Source of the DNA: Acidobacteriota bacterium
Lineage (GTDB): Bacteria; Acidobacteriota; Blastocatellia; Pyrinomonadales; Pyrinomonadaceae
Assembly: GCA_029862725.1 (NCBI GenBank)
Contig: JAOTWT010000015.1
Location: 1 to 17,107 of the forward strand
Length of the DNA: 17,107 nt
Direction: 5' to 3'
Under the pieces are notes generated by a model. That model was given only the letters and a program-made list of their open reading frames with translations. It was not told where the DNA came from and did not search any database. The position numbers and the translations under genes were made by a program. Shown here in pieces: positions 7,307 through 14,355 of the stretch. Positions within the stretch are counted from its first letter, which is position 1. The number at the start of each line of letters is the position of its first letter.

Positions 7307-7431
7307 GTTTTGGACCTTCAGGCCTGAACGAGGCGGTTGAAGCGATACGTCCGAACCCAGAAAAAAACCGCGGAAAATCTCCGACATTATCGGTTATCAA
7401 ATTGTCCCCTTTCCGTTTAAGTGCACATTGA

Positions 7432-8475
7432 TCAGTCATTTCGCTCAATTGCGCGCGACGCTATCCTTCCGAGGGTGCCCACGAATTGATTAAAATGCGC
7501 GAACCTTTCGTCTGATGTAAATCCCATTGCGTAACGATAGTAAATCTGCTGAGCGATCACCGCGATCTTAAACGTACCGAAAACGTAGTAATAGGCGACA
7601 TTTGAGACATCCCTTCCCGAAGCCTCCGCATACATCGAAACCAATTCTTCGCGAGATATCTGTTCCATCAAAACCCTTGGGTTAAAGGGCATCGACATCA
7701 TTTCCTCGCCGGCTTCCGCCGACATCCAATAACCGAGCGTCGTACCGAGATCCATCAAAGGCGATCCGATAGTCGCCATCTCCCAGTCGAGGACCCCAAC
7801 GATATTAGTCGGGTCCGCAGGATCCAACACGATGTTGTCAAATTTATAGTCGTTATGAACAAGAGCGGTATCGGTTTCAGTAGTCGGGATCTCTTCGTTC
7901 AACCATTTGATTGCGTTCTCAATTTCCGGCCAGTCATCCGTTTTCGATTTGAGATATCGTTTCGACCATCCCTCCACCTGACGCCTGGCATAACCTTCCG
8001 GCCTGCCAAGGTCGGCGAGTCCGGCAGCCTCATAATCGATCGAGTGCAAATCGGCAAGATTTTGCATAAACGTAAGCGCCGATTCCCGCGCGCGGTCAAA
8101 TTTAAACGGCCATTCACCGCGGACAATAACCCCGCGACGCCTTTCCATCAGAAAGAATTCAGAACCGATTACCGATTCGTCATCGCAAAAAAGTAATGGA
8201 ACCGGTGCTGGGCGATAGACGTGTGAAAGCCTGGAAAGGACACGAAACTCCCTGGACATATCGTGGGCGGTCTTGACTTGATTTCCAAATGGAGGGCGGC
8301 GCAAGACATAGTCATCATTGTCAAATGAGACACTGTATGTAAGATTGGAGCTTCCCGCAGGAAACTGCAGTACTTCGAGGCTATCGATTTCCCTGCCCAG
8401 TGCGGTTTGCAAATAGTCGCGAAGCGATCCCAGGTCGAGTTCTTCACCTTTCCGGGTTTTGTTAGTTTCCGGCAT
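7432..8475 (-). CDS. APH-fold phosphotransferase, ACAD10/11 kinase type
   Basis: A 347-residue protein of the aminoglycoside-phosphotransferase fold. It has FPAGSSNLTYSV (nucleotide loop, 38-49), the DYVLRRPPFG strand with the ATP-binding arginine/lysine position, the catalytic loop LVHNDYKFDN (His207, Asp209, Asn214) and the metal-binding DWEMATIGSPLMDLG (Asp230). The RRPP and DWEMATIG signatures are those of the kinase half of ACAD10/ACAD11, thought to phosphorylate 4-hydroxyacyl-CoAs before dehydrogenase-domain elimination. It is therefore unlikely to be an antibiotic-resistance enzyme. The start faces the deacetylase gene across 46 bases. A TAGAAT at 8495-8490 would place a transcript start only about 8 bases before ATG (speculative). 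The matching dehydrogenase may be the partial gene at the left edge. Family call is firm; substrate is inferred. Confidence 0.87.
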   Translation of the reverse strand: MPETNKTRKGEELDLGSLRDYLQTALGREIDSLEVLQFPAGSSNLTYSVSFDNDDYVLRRPPFGNQVKTAHDMSREFRVLSRLSHVYRPAPVPLLFCDDESVIGSEFFLMERRRGVIVRGEWPFKFDRARESALTFMQNLADLHSIDYEAAGLADLGRPEGYARRQVEGWSKRYLKSKTDDWPEIENAIKWLNEEIPTTETDTALVHNDYKFDNIVLDPADPTNIVGVLDWEMATIGSPLMDLGTTLGYWMSAEAGEEMMSMPFNPRVLMEQISREELVSMYAEASGRDVSNVAYYYVFGTFKIAVIAQQIYYRYAMGFTSDERFAHFNQFVGTLGRIASRAIERND

Positions 8476-8521
8476 GGCTCGTACGTTTTATTCTACCAAG
8501 CATATTGAAAATACACTGCCC

Positions 8522-9469
8522 ATGATTATTTTACTTTCCGCCATCATCGAGAAATCTGCAATTTACTCAGTGATCTTCGCGCTATTTTGCCTGACGGGTC
8601 TGGGTCAGCAGAGGTCAATTGCTTTTACGTTTGACGACCTTCCGATTTCCGGACGGGCAGACTCCATAGCCGTTGCAATTGATGTAAACAAACAACTCTT
8701 GGAAAAACTCAAGTTCGCCGGCATTACCGCCACGGGATTTGTGAACGAAGGAAAACTGTTTTTTCCGGGCGAGATCGACCGAAGGACGGCAATCCTCGAA
8801 TCATGGCTCGTAGATGGTCACGACCTCGGAAACCATACATTCTCGCATATCGCAATAAACTCTGCTCCTTTCGAAACCTACAAAGAAGACCTAATACGGG
8901 GTGAAACGATTACCCGGATGCTACTCGAAAAGCGAGGCCGCAAGCTGCGGTATTTTCGTCATACGCAGTTGAGGACGGGTCCCACCGACGACTACCGCCG
9001 CCGGTTAACCGATTTTCTTCAATCGAGGAGCTATACCGTTGCCCCGGTCACTATCGACAGCAACGAGTATTTGTTTGCGGCCCGCTACCGTGAAGCGAAG
9101 GCCGCCAATGACGTACCCCGGATGCGGCGGATTGCCGGTGCATATCTCGAATACATGCAGAAGATTGTCGTTCACTTCGAGAAATTGAGTGCGGGATTCC
9201 TGGGATACGAGGTTAAACAGATCCTGCTGCTGCATGTAAATGAACTCAACGCGGATTGCATCGACGCATTGGCGTCGATGCTCCGGGATCGCAAATACGA
9301 GTTCATAACTCTTGAGCAGGCGCTCACGGACAAAGCTTATTCACTCCCCGAGGTCACGTCGCGGCGCGGTCTCTCATGGATTCACCGCTGGATGCTCGCG
9401 AAGGGCCTCGAAATGAAGGAAGAACCGGCGGAACCTGCCTGGATTCGGGTTGCGCAGGATCCGTCGTAA
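8522..9469 (+). CDS. Secreted polysaccharide deacetylase (NodB/CE4 family)
   Basis: A 315-residue exported NodB-fold hydrolase, likely acting on an acetylated glycan outside the cytoplasm. Residues 1-29 form a signal peptide ending TGLGQ. Motif 1 is AFTFDDLP (Asp38, Asp39) and motif 2 is NHTFSH (His105, His109), giving the Asp-His-His metal site. The later motifs depart from the classical form: YFRHTQLRTG (144-153) replaces the usual R-x-P/FRHP loop, and TIDSNEYLFA replaces the D-x-x-D-W site. LLLHVNELNAD (His238) supplies the last histidine motif. The tail RRGLSWIHRWMLAKGL is typical of the acidobacterial/Bacteroidetes branch. I chose ATG at 8522 since it starts directly at the signal peptide and avoids the kinase start; ATG 8474 is possible. 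The actual glycan is unknown. Confidence 0.83.
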   Translation: MIILLSAIIEKSAIYSVIFALFCLTGLGQQRSIAFTFDDLPISGRADSIAVAIDVNKQLLEKLKFAGITATGFVNEGKLFFPGEIDRRTAILESWLVDGHDLGNHTFSHIAINSAPFETYKEDLIRGETITRMLLEKRGRKLRYFRHTQLRTGPTDDYRRRLTDFLQSRSYTVAPVTIDSNEYLFAARYREAKAANDVPRMRRIAGAYLEYMQKIVVHFEKLSAGFLGYEVKQILLLHVNELNADCIDALASMLRDRKYEFITLEQALTDKAYSLPEVTSRRGLSWIHRWMLAKGLEMKEEPAEPAWIRVAQDPS

Positions 9470-9488
9470 AGAGTCGGGATCAGACATT

Positions 9489-9532
9489 GCGCCCGTTTCA
9501 CGTGTCGAGCCGGGCGCGGTTCATGCGTGAAA
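9489..9532. repeat. Two interleaved inverted repeats after the deacetylase gene
   Basis: GCGCCCG (9489-9495) pairs with CGGGCGC (9511-9517), and TTTCACG (9496-9502) pairs with CGTGAAA (9526-9532). Both are perfect 7-bp repeats, and they interleave, so an RNA could form either hairpin or possibly a pseudoknot. No T-tract follows on the plus strand, so this is not a standard terminator. Confidence 0.55.
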
Positions 9533-9562
9533 ACAAAAATATTCAAGACCTCAAGTAATTGT

Positions 9563-9591
9563 TTAACAATCGGGGAAATAGTGTGTATAAT
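9563..9591 (+). promoter_or_regulatory. Sigma-70 type promoter
   Basis: TTAACA (9563-9568), a 17-base spacer and a perfect TATAAT (9586-9591). The expected start is near 9598, giving a leader of about 134 bases before the ATG at 9732. This is the best promoter match in the window. Confidence 0.75.
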
Positions 9592-9597
9592 TAGGGC

Positions 9598-9731
9598 TTA
9601 TACAGTGCGAAACTTGTCGTACAACGAACCTGTTTACAAATGGCATCTATGTGGAGATGCCTCTTACTTCAACTCCTTTAATCATCCATTTCAAACCGAG
9701 ACCGGTTTATCCTAAGTTTTTCGGAGGAATT
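9598..9731 (+). promoter_or_regulatory. Hairpin-rich 5' leader of the LecA-like gene
   Basis: The leader contains GGCATCT (9642-9648) with AGATGCC (9655-9661), a perfect 7-bp stem with a 6-base loop, and AAACCG (9693-9698) with CGGTTT (9703-9708), a perfect 6-bp stem with loop AGAC. A small TTGT/ACAA pair lies at 9614-9624. The last strong hairpin ends 14 bases before the GGAGG at 9723-9727. I do not recognise a known riboswitch; it could be a stability or translation-control leader. Confidence 0.45.
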
Positions 9732-10529
9732 ATGTCGTACACACTCAAATTCGCGAGGGCACTCTCGGTCGCCGTATTAATCGCAACCCTTTCCATTCTA
9801 GCTTTCGCCGATACGATAAAACTAAAGGACGGCAGCACGATCAAAGGAAGGATCCTCAGCTTCACGAACGGGCAGTTTATAATTCTTATCGGAACTGGTG
9901 AAAGACAACGTCAAATGCGCTTTTTCGCTGACGAGATCGATTCAATTGAGTTCGATTCCAATCCGCCGGGTATTTCCACAAACGCGTCAGAAACCGTGCG
10001 TTCCGAGCCAAATTATTCTACGCAGACCGACGGATCTTCGACGATCATCACCGTCGGATCCACCTCAAAGACCCCGAATCCTCAACCGAATACGACCGTC
10101 GTTTCCAGTGCCCCGCCAAACGTCCCGACAACCTCCGGCGCGGCTGTCACGCCGATCCAAATTAAGGTGAAAGTGCTGGCTGACAACACGGCCAATGGCT
10201 GGACGAACGCCGGTTGGGTCGTCAGGAAAGGGCAACGCATCACAATCCGGAGCAACGGGCGGATCTCGCTCGGAAACGGCCGCTATTCCGGTCCAAACGG
10301 GATATCGACACTGCCCGACGAAAAGAAGCTGATCGGTGAAAAGCCTACCGGAAGCCTGATCGCCGTAATTGGCGACGACAACAATGATTTCATTTTTGTC
10401 GGCGAGGAACTTGAATTTGTCGCTAGCCGCGACGGTGCATTGTTTCTCGGCGTCAACGAGGGAATTCTCGACGACAATTCCGGCTCTTTTGACGTTACCG
10501 TCGAAATCGATCCGCGGGTCGGTACCTGA
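9732..10529 (+). CDS. Secreted protein with small beta-barrel and LecA-like lectin domain
   Basis: A 265-residue exported protein. Residues 1-26 are a signal peptide ending LAFA. Residues 27-75 (DTIKLKDGSTIKGRILSF and on to DEIDSIEFD) form a small beta-barrel of the kind common in acidobacterial envelope proteins. Residues 76-142 are a Ser/Thr/Pro/Asn-rich linker. Residues 146-260 resemble the PA-IL (LecA) galactose-binding fold: KVLADNTANGW, VVRKGQRITIRSNG, and the end GVNEGILDDNSGSFDVTV, matching the NDVPGTYGNNSGSF calcium/sugar loop of LecA with partial conservation (NSGSF kept, one Asn replaced by Asp). Sugar binding is therefore possible but untested. GGAGG 4 bases upstream fixes ATG 9732 rather than the earlier frame opening at 9651. 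It has its own promoter and terminator, so is probably monocistronic. Confidence 0.8.
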   Translation: MSYTLKFARALSVAVLIATLSILAFADTIKLKDGSTIKGRILSFTNGQFIILIGTGERQRQMRFFADEIDSIEFDSNPPGISTNASETVRSEPNYSTQTDGSSTIITVGSTSKTPNPQPNTTVVSSAPPNVPTTSGAAVTPIQIKVKVLADNTANGWTNAGWVVRKGQRITIRSNGRISLGNGRYSGPNGISTLPDEKKLIGEKPTGSLIAVIGDDNNDFIFVGEELEFVASRDGALFLGVNEGILDDNSGSFDVTVEIDPRVGT

Positions 10530-10553
10530 TTCGATTTACAATTCGTGAAAACT

Positions 10554-10579
10554 GGAGCGCCCGGAAGGGCGCTTCTTTT
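10554..10579 (+). terminator. Intrinsic terminator of LecA-like gene
   Basis: GGAGCGCCC pairs with GGGCGCTTC (one G-T pair) around the loop GGAA, followed by TTTT at 10576-10579. It lies 25 bases after the stop codon. Confidence 0.8.
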
Positions 10580-10670
10580 GATTTTCGTCCCTTAAATCTT
10601 GATTTATGCCAACCAAAAGCGGAGAATCGGTATCTAAAGATCTGCTTACAAACCACGTGAAAGAATAGCT

Positions 10671-11924
10671 ATGCGATCATCCACTTTTCGAAAATTCGCT
10701 TTGGTATTGGCGATCCTGGCGCTTTTTGCCGCAGGATCGGTAACACTCGTAAACGGCCAATCGAGACCGCAACGCCCAAAAAAGACCGATAGTAAAAAGA
10801 ACACCCGGCCGGTACCGAAAACAGCCGAGGAGCTTCAAAAGGAAAAGGAAGCGGCGGAACAGGCGGAACGTGACCGCCAAGCGATTGTCGACGATGAAGT
10901 ACTGGTCATCGACACCAAACTCGTTAACGTAGATACGGTCGTCTACGAAAAGAAGTCGGGCCGCATCGTAACCGGTCTTACAAAAGAGAATTTTACCGTG
11001 CTCGAGGAAGGTGTCGAGCAAACCATAACCAACTTTTCGATGCCCGACGCGCCGATCACGGTCACCCTGGTGGTCGAGTACAGCAGGTGGAGCGAGATTT
11101 TCGGCCGTGCAGTCGGCGGGCGGTTCGAACCCGGGCATTACGAGGTCATAAGACCCGTAGCGCAGTACGTTTCGACCTTTATCAAACCGCCAAACGACTA
11201 CGCATCGGTAATCGCCTTTGATAACCGACCGACTCCAATTACCGATTTTACAAACGATCCGAATCGGCTGAGGCAGACCGTAAATCTGCTCTTGAGAAAC
11301 CGGCCGGCATTTCGCGAGAACAATCTTTTCGACGCGATGAAATTTGCTCTTGTCGGCGGACGCGCCGATGCGGTTGTGCTTGAAGATTCCGAGGAAAATA
11401 AGATCGAGTATGGCGGGATGGTGGATATCAAGACAGGTCGCCGGGCAATTATCTTGATTGCCTCCGGTATAGACACCTTTAGCCGTATCAATTACGACGA
11501 GGCCCGGAAGCTTGTCGAAACGTCCGGCGTGCCGTTTTTTATTATCAGCACCGGAAATATGTTCTACAAGAGATACGAACACCTGATGGACGCCAGGGAC
11601 ACGATTTCGGGCTTTCCCGGAAGGCTTACGTTTCTTCAGGCCAGAAACGCTATGAATGTTTTTGCGAGGGATTCCGGCGGCGCGCACTTTGAAATGACAT
11701 TCCCCGGCGAGGTCCCCTCGATACTCCAGTCGATCGATGCCCTGATGCGTAATCAGTACAGTATTGCGTACGACGCCAACCCGAATCTTAAACCGGGGAA
11801 AAAATACAAGATTAAAGTCATGGTCGATGTAAACGGCGACGGCAAGTTTGATAACAAGAAATACGAAGTTAAACACAGACCCTATTACCGCGCCCCGGAA
11901 GAAGAAAAGAAAGACGAGAGTTAG
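10671..11924 (+). CDS. Secreted VWFA-related protein (acidobacterial type)
   Basis: A 417-residue exported protein of the VWFA-related acidobacterial family (TIGR03436 by my reading). Residues 1-30 are a signal peptide ending VNGQ. Residues 31-75 are a Lys/Glu-rich charged linker. Then come the family lead-in (VLVIDTKLVNVDTVVYEKKSGRIV, TGLTKENFTVLEEG) and a von Willebrand A domain to about residue 375. The metal site is altered: where DxSxS is expected the sequence reads VVEYSRWS (Glu136, Ser138, Trp140), so divalent-metal binding may be weak. The C-terminus carries DVNGDGKFD (386-394), a calcium-loop-like Asp/Asn pattern, before a charged tail. Members bind proteins or surfaces; no partner is known. 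No clear Shine-Dalgarno precedes ATG 10671. A terminator follows. A 399-codon antisense frame over it is a shadow. Confidence 0.85.
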   Translation: MRSSTFRKFALVLAILALFAAGSVTLVNGQSRPQRPKKTDSKKNTRPVPKTAEELQKEKEAAEQAERDRQAIVDDEVLVIDTKLVNVDTVVYEKKSGRIVTGLTKENFTVLEEGVEQTITNFSMPDAPITVTLVVEYSRWSEIFGRAVGGRFEPGHYEVIRPVAQYVSTFIKPPNDYASVIAFDNRPTPITDFTNDPNRLRQTVNLLLRNRPAFRENNLFDAMKFALVGGRADAVVLEDSEENKIEYGGMVDIKTGRRAIILIASGIDTFSRINYDEARKLVETSGVPFFIISTGNMFYKRYEHLMDARDTISGFPGRLTFLQARNAMNVFARDSGGAHFEMTFPGEVPSILQSIDALMRNQYSIAYDANPNLKPGKKYKIKVMVDVNGDGKFDNKKYEVKHRPYYRAPEEEKKDES

Positions 11925-11953
11925 AGTTTGTGGACTTTTGAGCTTTTGAAAAT

Positions 11954-11977
11954 GCCGCCTCGAGGGCGGCTTTTTTT
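11954..11977 (+). terminator. Intrinsic terminator of VWFA gene
   Basis: GCCGCC (11954-11959) pairs with GGCGGC (11965-11970) around TCGAG, followed by seven T. It lies 30 bases past the stop and separates the gene from the convergent Schlafen/AlbA_2 gene; with the weaker A/T stretch on the other side it may work in both directions. Confidence 0.88.
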
Positions 11978-12011
11978 GTACATAGCGATGTGACTTTTCG
12001 CTTTGAGAGAT

Positions 12012-13304
12012 TTAGGCGGCCCACAGTTTCAGGCGAAACTGGTCATTGCCCGTCGTTAGCTCCGGACGTTCGCCGGAGAAGAGTTCGGACTGTTTGAGGA
12101 CCATGGGGAGACCGCCATTGGGTATATTCACTCCATATTCCCTCCGGCAGAAAATCGAAGCGATCTGCGGATTAACGCGTTGCGTGATCCCGTACCTGAT
12201 GGCGCGGGAGGCCGGCGGGACGAATCCCTGTGTGCGCCGCGGGTTAGCAAACTCGATTGCGTTCTCATAGATGTTGATCTCAGTGTCGATCTCGCGGAGC
12301 GCTAGATCGCGATGCATGATCAGGTTCGCAACCGCCTCCTTGACGGCATAGAGATGATAAGCAGGGCGGCGCGGCGCTTCCCCGGTACGGATTTTGGGCT
12401 TTCCCAAACGGTGTTTGTAGAGATCGCAAAATTTTTCGATAAAAGCAAAAGAAGAATCGAACAGCGATAGTAAATTCCCTTCAACCTGCTCTGCTTCAAC
12501 GATTTCCTCTGATCCGAATTTTCCCGAGAATCGGGTCAACGAAACGCCTGCGTTGGGTATCGCCTGCGCGACCTTCTCGTTCTTACCGAAAAGCAAAACG
12601 CCTGCAACCGTCGGCACAAAGTCCTCGTTCCGTCCGATCGCTAAAAGGAGATCGCGCTTGAGGACAGTTCTCGTCTCATAGGCGCCGTGGTTCGTATTGC
12701 CGTTTGTCCCAAACGCCCCTACGAAGCTCCAAAGAACCGCATCGTCAAAATCCTCGGCGGCGAATTTCGAGAGTGGTATGTTTTCGTACGAGAGGGGCCG
12801 CGCTTCGCCGATGAGCGTTGAAAGCTCATCTCTGGTTGCCTCCCGTTTATCTGGTCCGATCCTGATGTAGAACTTTCCGTTGTGGGTTCTGTACGGCCGG
12901 CTCTTTCCCTGTATTTCAAGAGCGACGATCAGCCGCCCGTTATCGAATGCCACCGTATCCAAAAGTGGTACGATCGGAGGAACGACTTCTTCCCTGCAGA
13001 TCCGGACGAGTTCGTTCTGAACGCGTTCCGGGTAACGCAGACCCTGAATCAAAAGCTGATCGGTAACTCCGAAGACGATCGTCCCCCCGGCCGTATTCGC
13101 CAATGCGACGATTTCCTGCGCAATTTTTCCGGAGTTGGAAAGCTTTAATTTAAGCTCGAGATATGAATCTTCACCGGCTCTGATAAGCCGGATCAATTCG
13201 GTTCGGGTGGTTTGAGGAAGCGGCTGATTAAGAACGTATTCCTGGTAGGAACGTTCGGATGATGAGACATGCCGCTGGCTGTTGCGATATTTTTTGCGTG
13301 CCAT
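12012..13304 (-). CDS. Schlafen/AlbA_2-domain protein with GHKL-type C-terminal ATPase region
   Basis: A 430-residue cytosolic protein (449 if begun at 13361). Counting from 13361, residues 62-185 form the AlbA_2 (Schlafen AAA_4) domain: DSYLELKLKL, the IAQEIVALANTAGGTIVFGV core, and FYIRIGPDKREATRDEL. Residues about 335-375 hold a GHKL/HATPase_c_4 N-box, VKEAVANLIMHRDL with Glu342, Asn346 and His350, followed by EINIYENAIEFANP. Such proteins are annotated as putative transcriptional regulators or RecG-like ATPases, and some lie in defence islands, but no defence gene is next to this one. Possible starts are ATG 13361, 13343 and 13304; I prefer 13304 (MARKKYRNSQRH) because the longer form begins with low-complexity Gly/Ser, though none has a clear Shine-Dalgarno. 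Biochemical role unknown. Confidence 0.82.
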   Translation of the reverse strand: MARKKYRNSQRHVSSSERSYQEYVLNQPLPQTTRTELIRLIRAGEDSYLELKLKLSNSGKIAQEIVALANTAGGTIVFGVTDQLLIQGLRYPERVQNELVRICREEVVPPIVPLLDTVAFDNGRLIVALEIQGKSRPYRTHNGKFYIRIGPDKREATRDELSTLIGEARPLSYENIPLSKFAAEDFDDAVLWSFVGAFGTNGNTNHGAYETRTVLKRDLLLAIGRNEDFVPTVAGVLLFGKNEKVAQAIPNAGVSLTRFSGKFGSEEIVEAEQVEGNLLSLFDSSFAFIEKFCDLYKHRLGKPKIRTGEAPRRPAYHLYAVKEAVANLIMHRDLALREIDTEINIYENAIEFANPRRTQGFVPPASRAIRYGITQRVNPQIASIFCRREYGVNIPNGGLPMVLKQSELFSGERPELTTGNDQFRLKLWAA

Positions 13305-13463
13305 TTTCAAACGCAGACTATTTTCTAATGACGGTGTCCACATACCGCCCGAACCGCCCATGCGGTCACTGGTATTGAGTCTATTGAATCATTGAATAAG
13401 CACGCAGGGCAAGGGAAGCAGGCAAAGTCTGCTGTATTTACCCCATCGACGAGGTTTTTGAAA

Positions 13464-13625
13464 TTGAGAGTGTTCGCGATCTTTATTATCATTGCCGACT
13501 TTGCAAACGCAGAATACATTGGTGGCATTGAGAAATTTCTAACCGCTGCCTATGTTGCTGGCACTCCAAACCGTTTCAGATTACTTAACGAAAGTTGTCA
13601 AAAACTGGTAAGATACGGCAACTAA
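13464..13625 (+). CDS. Candidate 53-residue secreted peptide (doubtful)
   Basis: Starting at TTG 13464, a GAGG (13451-13454) lies 9 bases upstream. The peptide begins MRVFAIFIIIADFANA, which reads like a short signal sequence with an ANA-E cleavage site, followed by about 37 residues with one cysteine and no recognised domain. The frame ends at TAA 13623-13625. It is short, uses a rare start and could easily be chance, so it is offered only as a candidate. Confidence 0.2.
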   Translation: MRVFAIFIIIADFANAEYIGGIEKFLTAAYVAGTPNRFRLLNESCQKLVRYGN

Positions 13626-13720
13626 GTCAATTTCGCCTAACCGAATAGATCCTCCCGAAGATCGGATGGTGTTGGAAATTTGTCGATCCGGCACGCAAAT
13701 GAGGTTCCGGCAACGAGTTT

Positions 13721-13748
13721 TTGAAAATCGAAGAGCGATTGATAGTAT
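13721..13748 (+). promoter_or_regulatory. Candidate promoter for folK-panB-panC
   Basis: TTGAAA (13721-13726), a 16-base spacer and TAGTAT (13743-13748). The expected transcript start near 13755 lies only about 6 bases before the GTG at 13761, implying an almost leaderless mRNA, which fits the absence of a Shine-Dalgarno. Confidence 0.45.
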
Positions 13749-13760
13749 TTTTAGATAAAC

Positions 13761-14318
13761 GTGGAAACTGAATTCATAAAGGCATACATCGGGCTCGGCT
13801 CGAACGACGGGTACCGTTCGGGTAACATCTTGCTCGCCGTGCGCGGATTGATGGAAGCCGGCTTTCGTGTCATGCGACTGTCAGCGCTGTATGAAACCGA
13901 ACCGGTCGCAGTCAATGACCATCGTCCGTACCTGAATATGGTTGCTGAAATAGAAGTCAAAAACATCACGCCGTCCCAAATAATGGCGAGAATGGTAAGG
14001 ATCGAGTATTTACTCGGACGACGCCATAAGTTCCTGAAATCACCTCGGACCATTGACCTGGATTTACTTATATTCGGAGAAACCCGAATCGACACCGACT
14101 TTGTGACCGTTCCGCACCCGCGATTGCACGAGCGGAAGTTTGTCCTTGTCCCGATGGCCGAACTCGTTCCCGATTTGGTCCATCCGGTTGAGAAAAAGAC
14201 AATGCTCGAGCTTCTTGAGGCAGTCGACGACGCTTCCAAGGTAGAACGCTGGAGTCCGGATCCCAGGACCAAACTCGAATCCGAGGCCGTCACCTCCGGA
14301 GCAACCTCCTCAAACTAG
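13761..14318 (+). CDS. folK: 2-amino-4-hydroxy-6-hydroxymethyldihydropteridine pyrophosphokinase
   Basis: HPPK of folate biosynthesis, transferring pyrophosphate from ATP to 6-hydroxymethyl-dihydropterin in the cytosol, just before FolP. The 185-residue protein shows AYIGLGSNDG (8-17), ALYETEPV (42-49), the metal-binding PRTIDLDLL (Arg96, Asp99, Asp101) and HPRLHERKFVLVPMAEL (119-135), all in order. The last 25 residues are a poorly conserved tail (Ser/Thr/Glu-rich). The start is GTG at 13761; no nearer ATG gives a complete N-terminal strand, and no Shine-Dalgarno is seen. It opens a cluster with panB (37-base gap) and panC, a grouping found in other bacteria that links folate with pantothenate supply: PanB uses methylene-tetrahydrofolate. 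folP and panD are not in the window. Confidence 0.93.
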   Translation: METEFIKAYIGLGSNDGYRSGNILLAVRGLMEAGFRVMRLSALYETEPVAVNDHRPYLNMVAEIEVKNITPSQIMARMVRIEYLLGRRHKFLKSPRTIDLDLLIFGETRIDTDFVTVPHPRLHERKFVLVPMAELVPDLVHPVEKKTMLELLEAVDDASKVERWSPDPRTKLESEAVTSGATSSN

Positions 14319-14355
14319 ATTAAATCCCTGTAAATCGCTACACTTATGTGATTCT

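Larger units (their letters stand above)
13362..13760. other. 399-base spacer between Schlafen-type gene and folK
   Basis: No secure gene is present. It holds the divergent promoters of the neighbours, a possible small secreted peptide frame at 13464-13625, and a promoter-like pair just before folK. An imperfect TTGAATCATTGAATAA direct repeat lies near 13385-13399. Otherwise I see nothing distinctive. Confidence 0.5.

Noticed and set aside
7239..7448. 69-codon minus-strand frame in the kinase/synthase spacer
   Set aside because: Composed largely of repeat tract E, with no recognisable domain; it also overlaps both neighbours.
7432..8475. Antibiotic (aminoglycoside) resistance gene
   Set aside because: The APH fold is present, but the RRPP and DWEMATIG signatures are those of ACAD10/11-type kinases.
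9651..9731. 27-residue N-terminal extension of the LecA-like protein
   Set aside because: GGAGG and ATG at 9732 begin exactly at a good signal peptide; the extension would bury it and overlaps the leader hairpins.
10677..11876. Long antisense frame of 399 codons over the VWFA gene
   Set aside because: It mirrors a gene with signal peptide and recognised domain, and its translation shows no domain and an odd composition.
12012..13304. Defence island around the Schlafen/AlbA_2 protein
   Set aside because: Neighbours are a secreted VWFA protein and folK-panB-panC; no nuclease, toxin or mobile gene accompanies it.
13751..14293. Antisense 180-codon frame over folK
   Set aside because: Ser/Thr/Arg-rich shadow of a well-supported gene.
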